A stretch of DNA of 64,000 bases from assembly GCA_964509545.1 (NCBI GenBank), contig CAZDXQ010000002.1:1-64000 (forward strand), given 5' to 3'. Within the stretch, counting starts at the first letter, position 1. The number at the start of each line of letters is the position of its first letter. A program made the translations under genes and the position numbers. The notes under the pieces are model-generated. The model saw only the letters and a list, made by a program, of their open reading frames with translations. It was not told the DNA's origin and did no database searches. Origin of the DNA: JADJWR01 sp964509545. Its GTDB lineage: Bacteria; Pseudomonadota; Gammaproteobacteria; Burkholderiales; Burkholderiaceae_F. Below, piece by piece: positions 9,231 to 18,331 of the stretch.

Positions 9231-9977
9231 GTGGCGAACCTCAAGGAACTGCCCTTTTCCGCGCTGCAGTTCTACGCCACCGCGCCGTACCCCTGCAGCT
9301 ACCTCGACGATCGCCAGGCCCGCTCGCAGGTGGCCACGCCGGCGCACCTGATCAATGCCGACGTCTACTCCGAGCTGGTCCGGCTCGGCTTCCGGCGCAG
9401 CGGCATCTTCACTTACCGGCCGCACTGCGACGGCTGCCGCGCCTGCATTCCGGTGCGCGTGCCGGTGGCGAGCTTCGTGCCAAACCGCAGCCAGCGCCGC
9501 GCCTGGCGCCAGCATGGCGACCTGGTCGCACGCGTGGTCGGCCTGGCCTTCGATCAGGAACACTACGACCTTTACCTGCGCTACCAGTCGACGCGGCACG
9601 CTGGCGGCGGCATGGACAACGACAGCCGCGAGCAGTACTCGCAGTTCCTCCTGCAGAGCAAGGTCAACACGCGGCTGGTCGAGTTTCGCGCGCCGGGGCC
9701 CGACGCCGGCGGGCGCGGCCGGCTGTGCGCGGTGTCGATCATCGACGTGCTGAACGACGGCCTGTCGTCGGTGTACACGTTCTTCGATCCGGGCGAGGCG
9801 CGGGCCAGCTTCGGTACCTACAACATCCTCTGGCAGATCGAGCAGTGCCGGCTGCTGCGACTGCCCTACCTGTACCTCGGCTACTGGATCGAGGCGAGCC
9901 CGAAGATGGCCTACAAGGCGAAGTTCAGGCCGATCGAGATCCTGCAGCACAACCGCTGGGTCCGGCGCGCCGACTGA
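9231..9977 (+). CDS. bpt: aspartate/glutamate leucyltransferase
   Basis: 248 aa ATE-family transferase (Bpt) that transfers Leu from tRNA to N-terminal Asp or Glu. The N-terminal ATE domain shows YPCSYLDDRQARS and the cysteine cluster CDGCRACIPVRV. The C-terminal GNAT-like half shows YSQFLLQS, DVLNDGLSSVYTFFDP and YLYLGYWI. Translation starts at GTG, one base after the aat stop, so aat-bpt are co-translated. Carrying both transferases gives the cell Leu tagging of basic and acidic N-termini. Confidence 0.94.
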   Translation: MANLKELPFSALQFYATAPYPCSYLDDRQARSQVATPAHLINADVYSELVRLGFRRSGIFTYRPHCDGCRACIPVRVPVASFVPNRSQRRAWRQHGDLVARVVGLAFDQEHYDLYLRYQSTRHAGGGMDNDSREQYSQFLLQSKVNTRLVEFRAPGPDAGGRGRLCAVSIIDVLNDGLSSVYTFFDPGEARASFGTYNILWQIEQCRLLRLPYLYLGYWIEASPKMAYKAKFRPIEILQHNRWVRRAD

Positions 9978-10012
9978 GCGCGCCGACGCGTCGGCAACCG
10001 CGTCCTGCACAC

Positions 10013-11092
10013 GTGCTGTACGAGTTCGCCCGCCCCTTCATCTTCCGGCTCGATCCGGAGACGGCGCACCGTCTCGCCTTCGGCAACCTCGAGCGCGCGC
10101 ATGCGCTGGGGCTGACCCGGCTGCTGCGGCCGCATGTAGCCGACGACCCGACCGAGGTCATGGGACTGACCTTCCCGAACCCGGTCGGACTGGCGGCGGG
10201 GCTGGACAAGAACGGCGAGCACATCGATGCGCTGGCGGATTTCGGCTTCGGCTTCATCGAGGTCGGCACGGTGACGCCACGACCGCAGCCGGGCAACCCG
10301 GCGCCGCGCCTGTTCCGCCTGCCGCAGGCCGGCGCGCTGATCAACCGCATGGGCTTCAACAACGACGGGCTCGACCGCTTCATCGCCAACGTGCAGGCCA
10401 GCCGCGCGCGCGATGTCGTGCTTGGCCTGAACATCGGCAAGAACGCCGATACGCCGATCGGGCGCGCGCTCGATGATTACCTGCTCGGACTGCGCGGCGT
10501 CTACCCGCTGCTGCTCGACCGGCCCGGCTACATCGCGGTCAACATCTCGTCGCCGAACACCAAGAACCTGCGCTCGCTGCAGGGCGGCGCCGAACTGGCG
10601 GCACTGCTGCGCGGACTGCGCAAGGCGCGCGCGCAACTGGCCGACAAGTACGGCAGGCGCGTGCCGCTGGCGGTGAAGATCGCGCCTGACCTCGACGATG
10701 CCGACCTGCCGCGCATCGCCGACGTGCTGGTGGCGCACGAGGTCGACGCGGTCATCGCGACCAACACCACGCTCGCGCGCGAGGCGGTCGCCGGATTGCC
10801 GCATGCCGAAGAGGCCGGCGGCCTGTCAGGCGCGCCGCTGGCGAAGCGCTCGACCGCGGTGATAGGCCTGCTGGCGCAGCACCTGCACGGCGCGCTGCCG
10901 ATCATCGGCGTCGGCGGCATCATGCGCGGCGACGACGCCGTGGCCAAGATCGTCGCCGGTGCCGAGCTGGTGCAGTTGTACACGGGCATCATCTACCGGG
11001 GCCCGGCGCTGGTCGGCGAATGCCGGCGGGCCATCCTGCGCCATCACGAGCTGGCACAACCGTGGCGCAAGACCGCGGCGCGCGCGGCCTGA
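10013..11092 (+). CDS. pyrD: dihydroorotate dehydrogenase (quinone), class 2
   Basis: 359 aa FMN enzyme that oxidises dihydroorotate to orotate in pyrimidine synthesis and passes electrons to the quinone pool at the inner face of the membrane. The amphipathic N-terminal helices (YEFARPFIFRLDPETAHRLA) are typical of class 2. Conserved blocks: NPVGLAAGLDKNGE, FIEVGTVTP, NRMGFNN, the catalytic-Ser region NISSPNTKNLRSLQ and the phosphate site IIGVGGI. The likely start is GTG 10013, which gives the usual length. Confidence 0.95.
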   Translation: MLYEFARPFIFRLDPETAHRLAFGNLERAHALGLTRLLRPHVADDPTEVMGLTFPNPVGLAAGLDKNGEHIDALADFGFGFIEVGTVTPRPQPGNPAPRLFRLPQAGALINRMGFNNDGLDRFIANVQASRARDVVLGLNIGKNADTPIGRALDDYLLGLRGVYPLLLDRPGYIAVNISSPNTKNLRSLQGGAELAALLRGLRKARAQLADKYGRRVPLAVKIAPDLDDADLPRIADVLVAHEVDAVIATNTTLAREAVAGLPHAEEAGGLSGAPLAKRSTAVIGLLAQHLHGALPIIGVGGIMRGDDAVAKIVAGAELVQLYTGIIYRGPALVGECRRAILRHHELAQPWRKTAARAA

Positions 11093-11646
11093 ACGGGGGC
11101 CGGCGCCAGGCGAGCGCGGCGGTCCGCTGCTTCGTTGCCCTGCAGCCGGACGAGGCCGCGCGCGAGCGGCTCGACCAGCTTGCACGAGAACAGCACCGGC
11201 GCTTTCCGTCGGCGCGGCGCATGCGACGCGACAACCTGCACCTGACGCTCGCCTTCATCGGCGCGCTGCCGCCATCGGCGGCGCAGGACGTCGCCGGCCG
11301 CGTCGCCGCGCTGCCGGTCGACGCCTTCGCCTGGCGGCTCGACGCGATCGGCGCCTTCGGCGGGGCGCGCGTGCTGTGGGCCGGCAGCGCCGACCCGCGG
11401 CTTGACGCGCTGGCGCAGCGATGCCGCGGCCTGCTCGAAGAAATGGCGGTGCGCTTCGACCGCAAGGCTTTCGTCGCCCACGTGACCCTGCTGCGCAACG
11501 TGCCACGCGCGGCGGCGGACCTCGCCTCGGCAGCAATCGAGCCGCCGATTCTTTGGCGTGTCGAGGCACCGCTTCTGATGCAGTCGACGACCGACGTGAA
11601 CGGCACCCGTTACACCCCGGTGGCGCTGCACGGCGGCAACGGCTGA
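11062..11646 (+). CDS. thpR: RNA 2',3'-cyclic phosphodiesterase
   Basis: About 194 aa LigT/ThpR-family enzyme that opens 2',3'-cyclic phosphates in RNA; the family was first seen as a 2'-5' RNA ligase. The two HxT catalytic motifs are clear: NLHLTLAFIG in the first half and VAHVTLLRN in the second. The start is uncertain. GTG 11062 and ATG 11020 are both in frame and both overlap the end of pyrD, which implies coupling; the conserved domain begins at VRCFVALQP. GTG 11062 is chosen because it gives a typical length. Confidence 0.85.
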   Translation: MAQDRGARGLNGGRRQASAAVRCFVALQPDEAARERLDQLAREQHRRFPSARRMRRDNLHLTLAFIGALPPSAAQDVAGRVAALPVDAFAWRLDAIGAFGGARVLWAGSADPRLDALAQRCRGLLEEMAVRFDRKAFVAHVTLLRNVPRAAADLASAAIEPPILWRVEAPLLMQSTTDVNGTRYTPVALHGGNG

Positions 11647-11826
11647 TTTGGCGAGGATCAACAGTCCTGCAAAGCGCCGTTGACGCCGGCCCGATGCGGG
11701 CCGGATGCTCGCGGCCATGCGCCTTTCGCCACCTTCTGCCGTGCCCTTGCGCGCGTTGCGGGGGCCTGTGCACATTGCGACCGGACGGAGCGCCGTCGTC
11801 GCCGGGTTCACCGCGCCTGCAGCCTC

Positions 11827-13839
11827 ATGGGACCGCTCGCGATCACGCTGATCATCCTGGCCGGCATTGCCGGCTTCAGCGTCCTCGCCTGGCGCAAGCT
11901 GGCGATCGTCGCCGCGCTGCAGCCCGAAGTGCGCTGGGATCGGCCGGGTCGACGGCTGCGCAAACTGCTGTCGCTCGGCCTGCTGCAGTCGCGGATGATC
12001 GCCGGCGAGTTCAGGCCGGGCGTGATGCACGCCGTGATCTTCCTCGGCTTCATGACGCTGCTGGTGCGCAAGGTGCAGCTGCTCGTGATCGGCTACGCGC
12101 CGACGTTCGTCTATCCGGGCCTCGCCGGCGGCGTTTACGCGGCATTCAAGGACCTGATCGAGGTCGCGGTCACGGTCGCGGTGCTGTACGCGTTCTGGCG
12201 CCGTTTCGTGCTGAAGCCGCGGCGCCTCGAGGCCAACCGAGAGGCCATCGCCGTGCTGTCGCTGATCCTGACCATCATGGTCACCGACTTTCTCTACGAC
12301 GGCTTCAAGTTCGCGCTGCTCGGCGCGGCGGACGCCGGCATCGGCCACGAGCGGTCGTTCGCCTTCATCGGCTCCGTGATCGCCGCGGCGTTCGCCGGCC
12401 TGTCGCCGGAAGCGTTGACCGCCGGCTACCACGCCTTCTACTGGATCCAGATGCTCACGGTGTTCAGCTTCCTTGTGCTGCTGCCGGCCGGCGAGCATTT
12501 CCACATCGTCACCGCGTTGCCGGCAGTCTTTCTCAGCCGCGATACGCCGCTGAACCGGGTCCCTTCGGTCGATCTCGAGAAGATCATGAGCGACGAGGCC
12601 GGCGACGACATGAAGGTCGGCGTGCGCACCGCCGCCGACCTCGTCTGGAAGGATGCATTCGACGCCTTCACCTGCACCGAATGCGGCCGCTGCAAGGACG
12701 CCTGCCCGACCTTCCTCACCGACAAGCCGCTGGCGCTGAAGTGGGTGCACGACAAGGTCAAGCATCACCTGCTCGAGAGCCGCGAGGCAATCGTCGCCGG
12801 CAAGGGCGACGAGTTGCCGCCGCTGGTGGGCAACGTGATTTCCGAGGACACGCTCTGGGCCTGCACCACCTGCGGCTACTGCGAGCACGCCTGCCCGATC
12901 GAGCTGGAGCACCTGGGCAAGTTCTTCCGCCTGCGCCAGCACCAGGTGATGATGGAAGGCGCCTTCCCGGCGGAGCTGAAGACGCTGTTCGACAACTACG
13001 AAAGTGCCGGCAACCCCTGGGGCTTGCCATCGGATTCGCGCGCCGACTGGGCCAGGGGGCTCGACATCCCGCTTCTCGAATCGGCCGGGCAGGCCGAGGC
13101 GTTCGACTACCTGTTCTACGTCGGCTCGGCGCAGTCATTCGACGACCGCAGCCAGAAGGTCGCGCGCGCGTTCGTGAAGATCCTGCGCGCTGCCGGCGTG
13201 CGCTTCGCCATCCTCGGCCCGGCCGAAGGCTCCACCGGCGAATGCGTGCGGCGGGCCGGCAACGAGATGCTGTTCCAGACCCTGGCGCAGAGCCTTATCG
13301 AAACGCTCAACGGCCTGCAGGTCAAGCGCATCGTCACCTGCGACCCGCACGCGTTCAATTCACTGAAGAACGAGTACCCGGAATTTGGCGGCCGCTACGA
13401 GGTCGTCCACCACACGCAGCTGATCGACGAATTGATCCGCGCCGGACGCATCCGACCCAAGGCTTCGTTCGAGCGCGTGATCTATCACGAGCCCTGCTAC
13501 CTCGGCCGGCACAATGGCGAATACGAGGCGCCGCGGCGCGCGCTGGCGGCCGTATGCCGCGACGCACCGCTGGAGTTCGCGCTGAACCGCGCGCACGCGA
13601 TGTGCTGCGGCGCCGGCGGCGGCCGCTTCTGGATGGAGGAACACATCGGCAAGCGGATCAATGTCGCCCGCGTCGAGCAGGCGCTGCCGCACGATCCGAA
13701 GGTGATCGCCACTGCCTGCCCCTACTGCACGACGATGCTGCGCGACGGCGCGACGCAACTGGGCAAGGACGAGGCGATCGCCACGCGCGACATCGCGGAA
13801 CTGGTGGCCGAGGCAATCGAGGCGCCTGCGGCGAGCTGA
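11827..13839 (+). CDS. membrane-bound Fe-S oxidoreductase, HdrD/EMO-like
   Basis: 670 aa. The N-terminal third is a NarI-like membrane domain with about five or six helices. Two ferredoxin-type clusters follow (CTECGRCKDACPT and CTTCGYCEHACPI), then two CCG domains of the heterodisulfide-reductase D type, the second with HEPCYLG and MCCGAGGGRFW. This architecture matches the membrane Fe-S proteins (DUF3483/EMO group) thought to pass electrons from electron-transfer flavoprotein to quinone. No etfAB is adjacent. It ends convergently against lutB, 14 bp away, so a link with lactate or glycolate oxidation is possible but unproven. Confidence 0.8.
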   Translation: MGPLAITLIILAGIAGFSVLAWRKLAIVAALQPEVRWDRPGRRLRKLLSLGLLQSRMIAGEFRPGVMHAVIFLGFMTLLVRKVQLLVIGYAPTFVYPGLAGGVYAAFKDLIEVAVTVAVLYAFWRRFVLKPRRLEANREAIAVLSLILTIMVTDFLYDGFKFALLGAADAGIGHERSFAFIGSVIAAAFAGLSPEALTAGYHAFYWIQMLTVFSFLVLLPAGEHFHIVTALPAVFLSRDTPLNRVPSVDLEKIMSDEAGDDMKVGVRTAADLVWKDAFDAFTCTECGRCKDACPTFLTDKPLALKWVHDKVKHHLLESREAIVAGKGDELPPLVGNVISEDTLWACTTCGYCEHACPIELEHLGKFFRLRQHQVMMEGAFPAELKTLFDNYESAGNPWGLPSDSRADWARGLDIPLLESAGQAEAFDYLFYVGSAQSFDDRSQKVARAFVKILRAAGVRFAILGPAEGSTGECVRRAGNEMLFQTLAQSLIETLNGLQVKRIVTCDPHAFNSLKNEYPEFGGRYEVVHHTQLIDELIRAGRIRPKASFERVIYHEPCYLGRHNGEYEAPRRALAAVCRDAPLEFALNRAHAMCCGAGGGRFWMEEHIGKRINVARVEQALPHDPKVIATACPYCTTMLRDGATQLGKDEAIATRDIAELVAEAIEAPAAS

Positions 13840-13853
13840 GCAAGGGTGCGACC

Positions 13854-15269
13854 TCAGCGGCCGCCGGCCTTGCGCTCGCGATACTGCTCGATGAAGGTCT
13901 TTCCCGACGGCGCCGGAAAATCGCGGTGCGCTGTCCAGCCAGCGGCCAGCGGCAGCGAGCGGATACGGCCTTTGTCCCCGCCCAGCCACTTGAGCACACG
14001 CGCGCCGATGCGCGTCAGCGGCCGGTACAGCGCCGGCCGGCGGGCGGTGAAGGCCCAGGCGTTTATCGCGGCGCGCTCGTACCAGGGGCGCAGGCCGCGT
14101 TCGACCTGGCGCTCGCGCAGCTTGCGCAGCAGATCCGGCAGCGGAATCTTGACCGGGCAGACCACACTGCATTGACCGCACAGCGTGGCCGCCTGCGGCA
14201 GATCGAGCGCGTGCTCCACGCCAACGTAGCTCGGTGTCAGCACCGAACCCATCGGCCCGGGATAGACCCAGCCGTAGGCGTGGCCGCCGATCTTCTGGTA
14301 GACGGGACAATGGTTCATGCAGGCGCCGCAGCGGATGCAACGGAGCATTTCCTGGAACTCGCCGCCGAGCAGGCCGGTGCGGCCGGCGTCCATCAGCACG
14401 AAGTACAGATGCTCAGGGCCGTCGAGTTCGCCCGAGGCGCGCGTACCGGTCAGCACAGAGAAGTAGTTGGAGATCGGCTGGCCGGTGGCCGAGCGCGCCA
14501 GCAGGCGCATGATCGTCGCCGCATCCTCGAGCGTCGGCAGCACCTTTTCGATGCCGGCGAGCACGACGTGCACGCGCGGCAGGATCGTGCACATGCCCTC
14601 GTTGCCCTCGTTGGTGACGAGGGCCACCGAGCCGGTCTCGGCGATCAGGAAGTTGGCGCCGGTCACGCCCATGTCGGAGGTCAGGAAGTGCCCGCGCAGC
14701 ACCTCGCGCGCCTCGCGCGTGAGCTGGCGGATCTCGCTCTTGCGCGGCTTCTGGTGCACCCGCGCGAACAGCTCCGAGACCTCGTCGCGGTCCTTGTGGA
14801 TCACCGGCGCGATGATGTGCGAAGGCGGCTCGTTGTCGTTGACCTGCAGGATGTATTCGCCGAGGTCGGTTTCCACCGATTCGATGCCGGCGGCGCCGAG
14901 TGCCTGGTTCAGTTCCACTTCCTCGGAGACCATCGACTTCGACTTGGTGACCTTCTTCACGCCATGGTGGCGGGCGATCTCGACGATCAGCCGGGCCGCT
15001 TCCTGATGCGTCTGCGCGTAGAGCACGGTGGCCCCGCGCGCGGTCGCGTTCCTCTCGAAACGTTCCAGCCAGACGTCGAGATTCGCCAGCGGCCGGTTGC
15101 GGCGCTCGACCGCGGCGTTGCGCGTGCCCTCGAAGTCGTCGAGTTCGGCGATCGCCGCGGCGCGCGCGTTGATCACCTTGTCGGCGAAGGCGGCAAGGTT
15201 CTTCTGCAGCCGCGCATCGGCGAGCTTCATCGCGGCGCGCGACTTGAAGTGCATCGACTGAACCTGCAT
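13854..15269 (-). CDS. lutB: L-lactate utilization Fe-S protein LutB
   Basis: 471 aa LutB/LldF/YkgF protein, the large subunit of the LutABC L-lactate dehydrogenase that feeds electrons to the respiratory chain. An N-terminal LUD domain (VTKSKSMVSEE, TDLGEYI, GVTGANFLIAETGS) is followed by ferredoxin clusters CIRCGACMNHCPVYQ and CGQCSVVCPVKIP, and a C-terminal LutB-type tail. The start at 15269 follows GGGGAGACG. It is co-transcribed with lutA (15-bp gap). The third subunit gene, lutC, is not here: the next gene on this side is convergent. Confidence 0.92.
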   Translation of the reverse strand: MQVQSMHFKSRAAMKLADARLQKNLAAFADKVINARAAAIAELDDFEGTRNAAVERRNRPLANLDVWLERFERNATARGATVLYAQTHQEAARLIVEIARHHGVKKVTKSKSMVSEEVELNQALGAAGIESVETDLGEYILQVNDNEPPSHIIAPVIHKDRDEVSELFARVHQKPRKSEIRQLTREAREVLRGHFLTSDMGVTGANFLIAETGSVALVTNEGNEGMCTILPRVHVVLAGIEKVLPTLEDAATIMRLLARSATGQPISNYFSVLTGTRASGELDGPEHLYFVLMDAGRTGLLGGEFQEMLRCIRCGACMNHCPVYQKIGGHAYGWVYPGPMGSVLTPSYVGVEHALDLPQAATLCGQCSVVCPVKIPLPDLLRKLRERQVERGLRPWYERAAINAWAFTARRPALYRPLTRIGARVLKWLGGDKGRIRSLPLAAGWTAHRDFPAPSGKTFIEQYRERKAGGR

Positions 15270-15284
15270 CGTCTCCCCGTGCCG

Positions 15285-16010
15285 TCAGGCGTCGCCGGCA
15301 AGCACCTGCGCCACGTGCAGCACGCGCGTGGTCTCGTCGCCGGTGCGGCGCAGCCGCCCTTCGATGTTCAGCATGCAGCCCAGATCGCCGAGCACCACCG
15401 CCTGCGCCCCCGAGGCGCGGATGTTGCCGCACTTCTCGTCGACGATGGCGCCGGAGACATCGCCGTACTTGATCGAGAACGTGCCGCCGAAACCGCAGCA
15501 CTGCGTGCAGTCGTTCATCTCGGTCAGTTGCACGCCGGGCAGCAGCGCCAGGAGCCGGCGCGGCTGCGCCTGCACGCCCAGTTCGCGCAGGCCGCAGCAC
15601 GAATCGTGGTAGGTGATGCGTCCGGCGAAGTTGGAGTCCAGCCGCTCGATCTTCAGCACGCTGACGAGGAAGTCCGTGAGTTCGTAGGTCCGCGCGGCGA
15701 GGTCTTCGGCGCGCGCCTTCAGGTCCGGATCGTCCTTGAACAGTTCGACGAAATGCAGCTTGATCTGGCCGCCGCACGATCCCGACGGCACGACGACGTA
15801 ATCGAAATCGGCGAACTCTTCGATCAGCTTCCTTGCCAGCGCCCGCCCGGCAGCCGCATCGCCGGAGTTGTAGCCGGGCTGGCCGCAGCAGGTCTGCGTC
15901 AGCGGCACTTCGACCGTGCAGCCTGCACGCTCGAGCAGTTTCAGGGCCGAGAGGCCGATCTCGGGCCGCACCACGTCGACGAGGCATGTGACGAACAGGC
16001 CGACCCGCAT
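15285..16010 (-). CDS. lutA: L-lactate utilization protein LutA (CCG-domain)
   Basis: 241 aa, the standard LutA/LldE length. It has two cysteine-rich CCG domains: QTCCGQPGYNSGD near residue 60, and CTQCCGFGGTFSIKYG with the partner YHDSCCGLRELG. With LutB it oxidises L-lactate to pyruvate. The start at 16010 (MRVGLFVTCLVD) is preferred over an upstream ATG at 16070 because it has the family N-terminus and an AAGGGG-like ribosome site. It is divergent from an IclR regulator with 115 bp between, a common control arrangement. Confidence 0.92.
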   Translation of the reverse strand: MRVGLFVTCLVDVVRPEIGLSALKLLERAGCTVEVPLTQTCCGQPGYNSGDAAAGRALARKLIEEFADFDYVVVPSGSCGGQIKLHFVELFKDDPDLKARAEDLAARTYELTDFLVSVLKIERLDSNFAGRITYHDSCCGLRELGVQAQPRRLLALLPGVQLTEMNDCTQCCGFGGTFSIKYGDVSGAIVDEKCGNIRASGAQAVVLGDLGCMLNIEGRLRRTGDETTRVLHVAQVLAGDA

Positions 16011-16125
16011 TCCGCCGCCCCTTAGCGAACCGACGAAGGGCGAGACAACGGCGTGCGACGATGCCGCCATGGCGTCATTTCGTATCGCGGCATAGAATTA
16101 CGCATCTCGAACCCTGCAGCGCAAC

Positions 16126-16956
16126 ATGACCGATCGCCCATTGAATGCCGCGCCTGCGCGCGAGAAAACCGCCATACAGGTGATCGAGCGAATGATGAGT
16201 CTGCTCGATGCCCTGGCCACACACACCGGCGCGGTCAGCCTGAAGGAACTGGCACAGGCGACGAAGCTGCACCCCTCGACAGCGCACCGGATACTAAACG
16301 ACATGGTCGTTGGCCGGTTCGTCGACCGCGGCGACCAGCCGGGCAGCTACCGGCTGGGCATGCGGCTGCTCGAATTGGGCAATCTGGTGAAAGCCAGGCT
16401 GTCGGTGCGCGAGGCGGCGATCGAGGCGATGAGAGAACTGCACCAGCGGACCGGGCAGACGGTGAATCTGTCGGTGCGCCAGGGCGATGAAATCATCTAC
16501 GTCGAGCGCGCTTACAGCGAGCGCTCCGGCATGCAAGTGGTCCGCGCCATCGGCGGGCGAGCGCCGCTGCACCTGACCTCGAGCGGCAAGCTATTCCTCG
16601 CCGCCGACGATCCGCGCCTGGTGCGCGCGTACGCGACCCGCACCGGTCTTGCCGGTCACACCCGCAATTCGATCACCGACCTGCCGAAGCTGGAACGCGA
16701 ACTGTCGCTGGTGCGGGCGCGCGGCTACGCGCGCGACAACGAGGAACTCGAACTCGGCGTGCGCTGCATCGCTGCGGCCGTGCGCGACGATTCCGGACGA
16801 CTGGTCGCCGGCCTGTCGCTTTCGGCGCCGGCCGAGCGGATGGATGACGACTGGGCGGCGGACCTCATCGCTGCCGCACAGCAGATCTCGCAGCAGCTCG
16901 GCTATGTGCCCGGTGCCGAAAGCGGCGCCGCGCCGGCGGCGCGACCGAAGAACTGA
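16126..16956 (+). CDS. IclR-family transcriptional regulator
   Basis: 276 aa. The N-terminal winged helix (residues about 15-75; SLKELAQATKLHPSTAHRILNDMV) binds DNA and the C-terminal IclR effector domain (GRAPLHLTSSGKLFLA, YARDNEELELGVRCIAAAV) binds a small acid. It is transcribed away from lutA, and the 115-bp gap probably holds a shared operator. Regulation of lutAB is inferred from position only; lut genes are more often under GntR-type control. Confidence 0.9.
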   Translation: MTDRPLNAAPAREKTAIQVIERMMSLLDALATHTGAVSLKELAQATKLHPSTAHRILNDMVVGRFVDRGDQPGSYRLGMRLLELGNLVKARLSVREAAIEAMRELHQRTGQTVNLSVRQGDEIIYVERAYSERSGMQVVRAIGGRAPLHLTSSGKLFLAADDPRLVRAYATRTGLAGHTRNSITDLPKLERELSLVRARGYARDNEELELGVRCIAAAVRDDSGRLVAGLSLSAPAERMDDDWAADLIAAAQQISQQLGYVPGAESGAAPAARPKN

Positions 16957-16966
16957 GCCGGGCCGG

Positions 16967-17968
16967 TCAGACCGGCGGCGCGCCGCTGTCGGCGTGATTC
17001 GCTTCGAGCCATTGGCGGATGCGTTGCGCATCGCCGATGCGCGAATACTTGCCGACGGAATCGAGCAGCACCATGACCACGCGCTTACCCTCGATCACCG
17101 CCTGCATCACGAGGCATCGACCAGCCGCCGAGATGTAACCGGTTTTCTGCAGGCCGATATCCCAGTCGGGACTGGCGGTCAGACGGTTGGTATTGCCGTA
17201 GCGGACGACGCGACGACCGAGCGGCAGGGTCAGTTCGCTGCTGGTCGAGTACTCGCGGATGACCGGATGCTCGTAGGCGGCAATAACCAGCCGCACGAGG
17301 TCGGCTGGCGACGAGCGATTCTCGGCCGACAGCCCGGTCGGATCGGCGAAATGCGTGTCGTGCATGCCGAGCAGCTGCGCCTTGGCGTTCATCGCCGCCA
17401 CGGCCGCGGTCAACCCGCCAGGGTAGGTTCGTCCGAGCAATTGCGCCGCGTGGTTCTCCGACGACATCAACGCAAGATGCAACGCCTGAGCGCGGGTCAG
17501 CCTGACTCCGGGATTCAGCCACGAACGCATGCGGTCGATGGTACGGTCTGAGCGCTCGACCTCGAGCCGCTCGTCCAGGTCGAGGTCGGCCTCGACGGTG
17601 ATCAGCGCCGTCATCAGCTTGGTGATCGACGCGATCGGCAACACCGCATTCGGGTTCTTCTCGAACAGCACCTCGCTCGTGTCCTGGTCGACGACCAGCG
17701 CAACCGATGACTTCAGGTCGAGCGGATCGTCGGTCCGGTGCAGGCCGGCCAGTTGCCCTTCGCTTGGCCGAAGCGGCCGCCGCGCCTGCGGGCGGCTGCG
17801 ACTGCCGGCGCGCGTCACCTGCCTCGTCTTGCGGACCGTGGCCTTGCCCTTCACGGACTTCGCTGCCTTGCCGGCCGTCGGGCTGCCTTTCGCAGTCTGC
17901 GCGTTGGCGCCAGCCGGTCCAGTCAGGGCAACCGCAGCGGCGAACAGGGCAACGATCAGATAAAGCAC
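16967..17968 (-). CDS. pbpG: D-alanyl-D-alanine endopeptidase (PBP7/8 type)
   Basis: 333 aa periplasmic serine peptidase (S11 family) that cuts DD-crosslinks in peptidoglycan. Signal peptide at residues 1-23, then a basic Lys/Arg linker to about residue 70, then the penicillin-binding fold with S114-I-T-K117, the S170-E-N172 motif and KTG in LQKTGYI. The DD-endopeptidase branch is preferred over carboxypeptidases because no C-terminal membrane-anchoring domain follows the catalytic domain. It sits alone, 363 bp from the upstream gene. Confidence 0.88.
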   Translation of the reverse strand: MLYLIVALFAAAVALTGPAGANAQTAKGSPTAGKAAKSVKGKATVRKTRQVTRAGSRSRPQARRPLRPSEGQLAGLHRTDDPLDLKSSVALVVDQDTSEVLFEKNPNAVLPIASITKLMTALITVEADLDLDERLEVERSDRTIDRMRSWLNPGVRLTRAQALHLALMSSENHAAQLLGRTYPGGLTAAVAAMNAKAQLLGMHDTHFADPTGLSAENRSSPADLVRLVIAAYEHPVIREYSTSSELTLPLGRRVVRYGNTNRLTASPDWDIGLQKTGYISAAGRCLVMQAVIEGKRVVMVLLDSVGKYSRIGDAQRIRQWLEANHADSGAPPV

Positions 17969-18331
17969 AGGCCTACCCCCCTCAGCACGAAAACGCCCGA
18001 TCTCACCAGCGATGCCTTCGGCGACAGCTGGAAGCTATTCACAAGCAGCGCGACGCGCTAGTTGACAGTTTTCATTAATGACAACAGCGTCACACGCCGA
18101 CGCACTGCGCCGGATGCTGCGACAACACGACCCCAGGGCCTTGACGACCGTCGCCCGGTCACATGGCCTCTGCGGTCACGCAGGGAATCCGGCAGCGCTG
18201 CCGCTTGCTCCCCCCCAAACGCACGCATGTCTACTAACTTCTTAGATTTGTTATGCAAGCGCTTGATTCCGCGCGAGTCTAACTGCGGAAATTCCGCGCT
18301 GTAAAGCGCTGCGCCGCCAGAATTGCGCCGT
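17969..18331. promoter_or_regulatory. pbpG upstream region with operator-like dyads
   Basis: 363 bp without a gene, AT-richer than its surroundings. It contains an imperfect dyad at 18066-18087 centred on TCATTAATGA (9 of 11 positions paired), about 100 bp upstream of pbpG, and two short perfect palindromes further out: CAAGCGCTTG at 18256-18265 and GCGGAAATTCCGC at 18285-18297. These are plausible regulator sites; no binding protein can be named. Confidence 0.4.
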
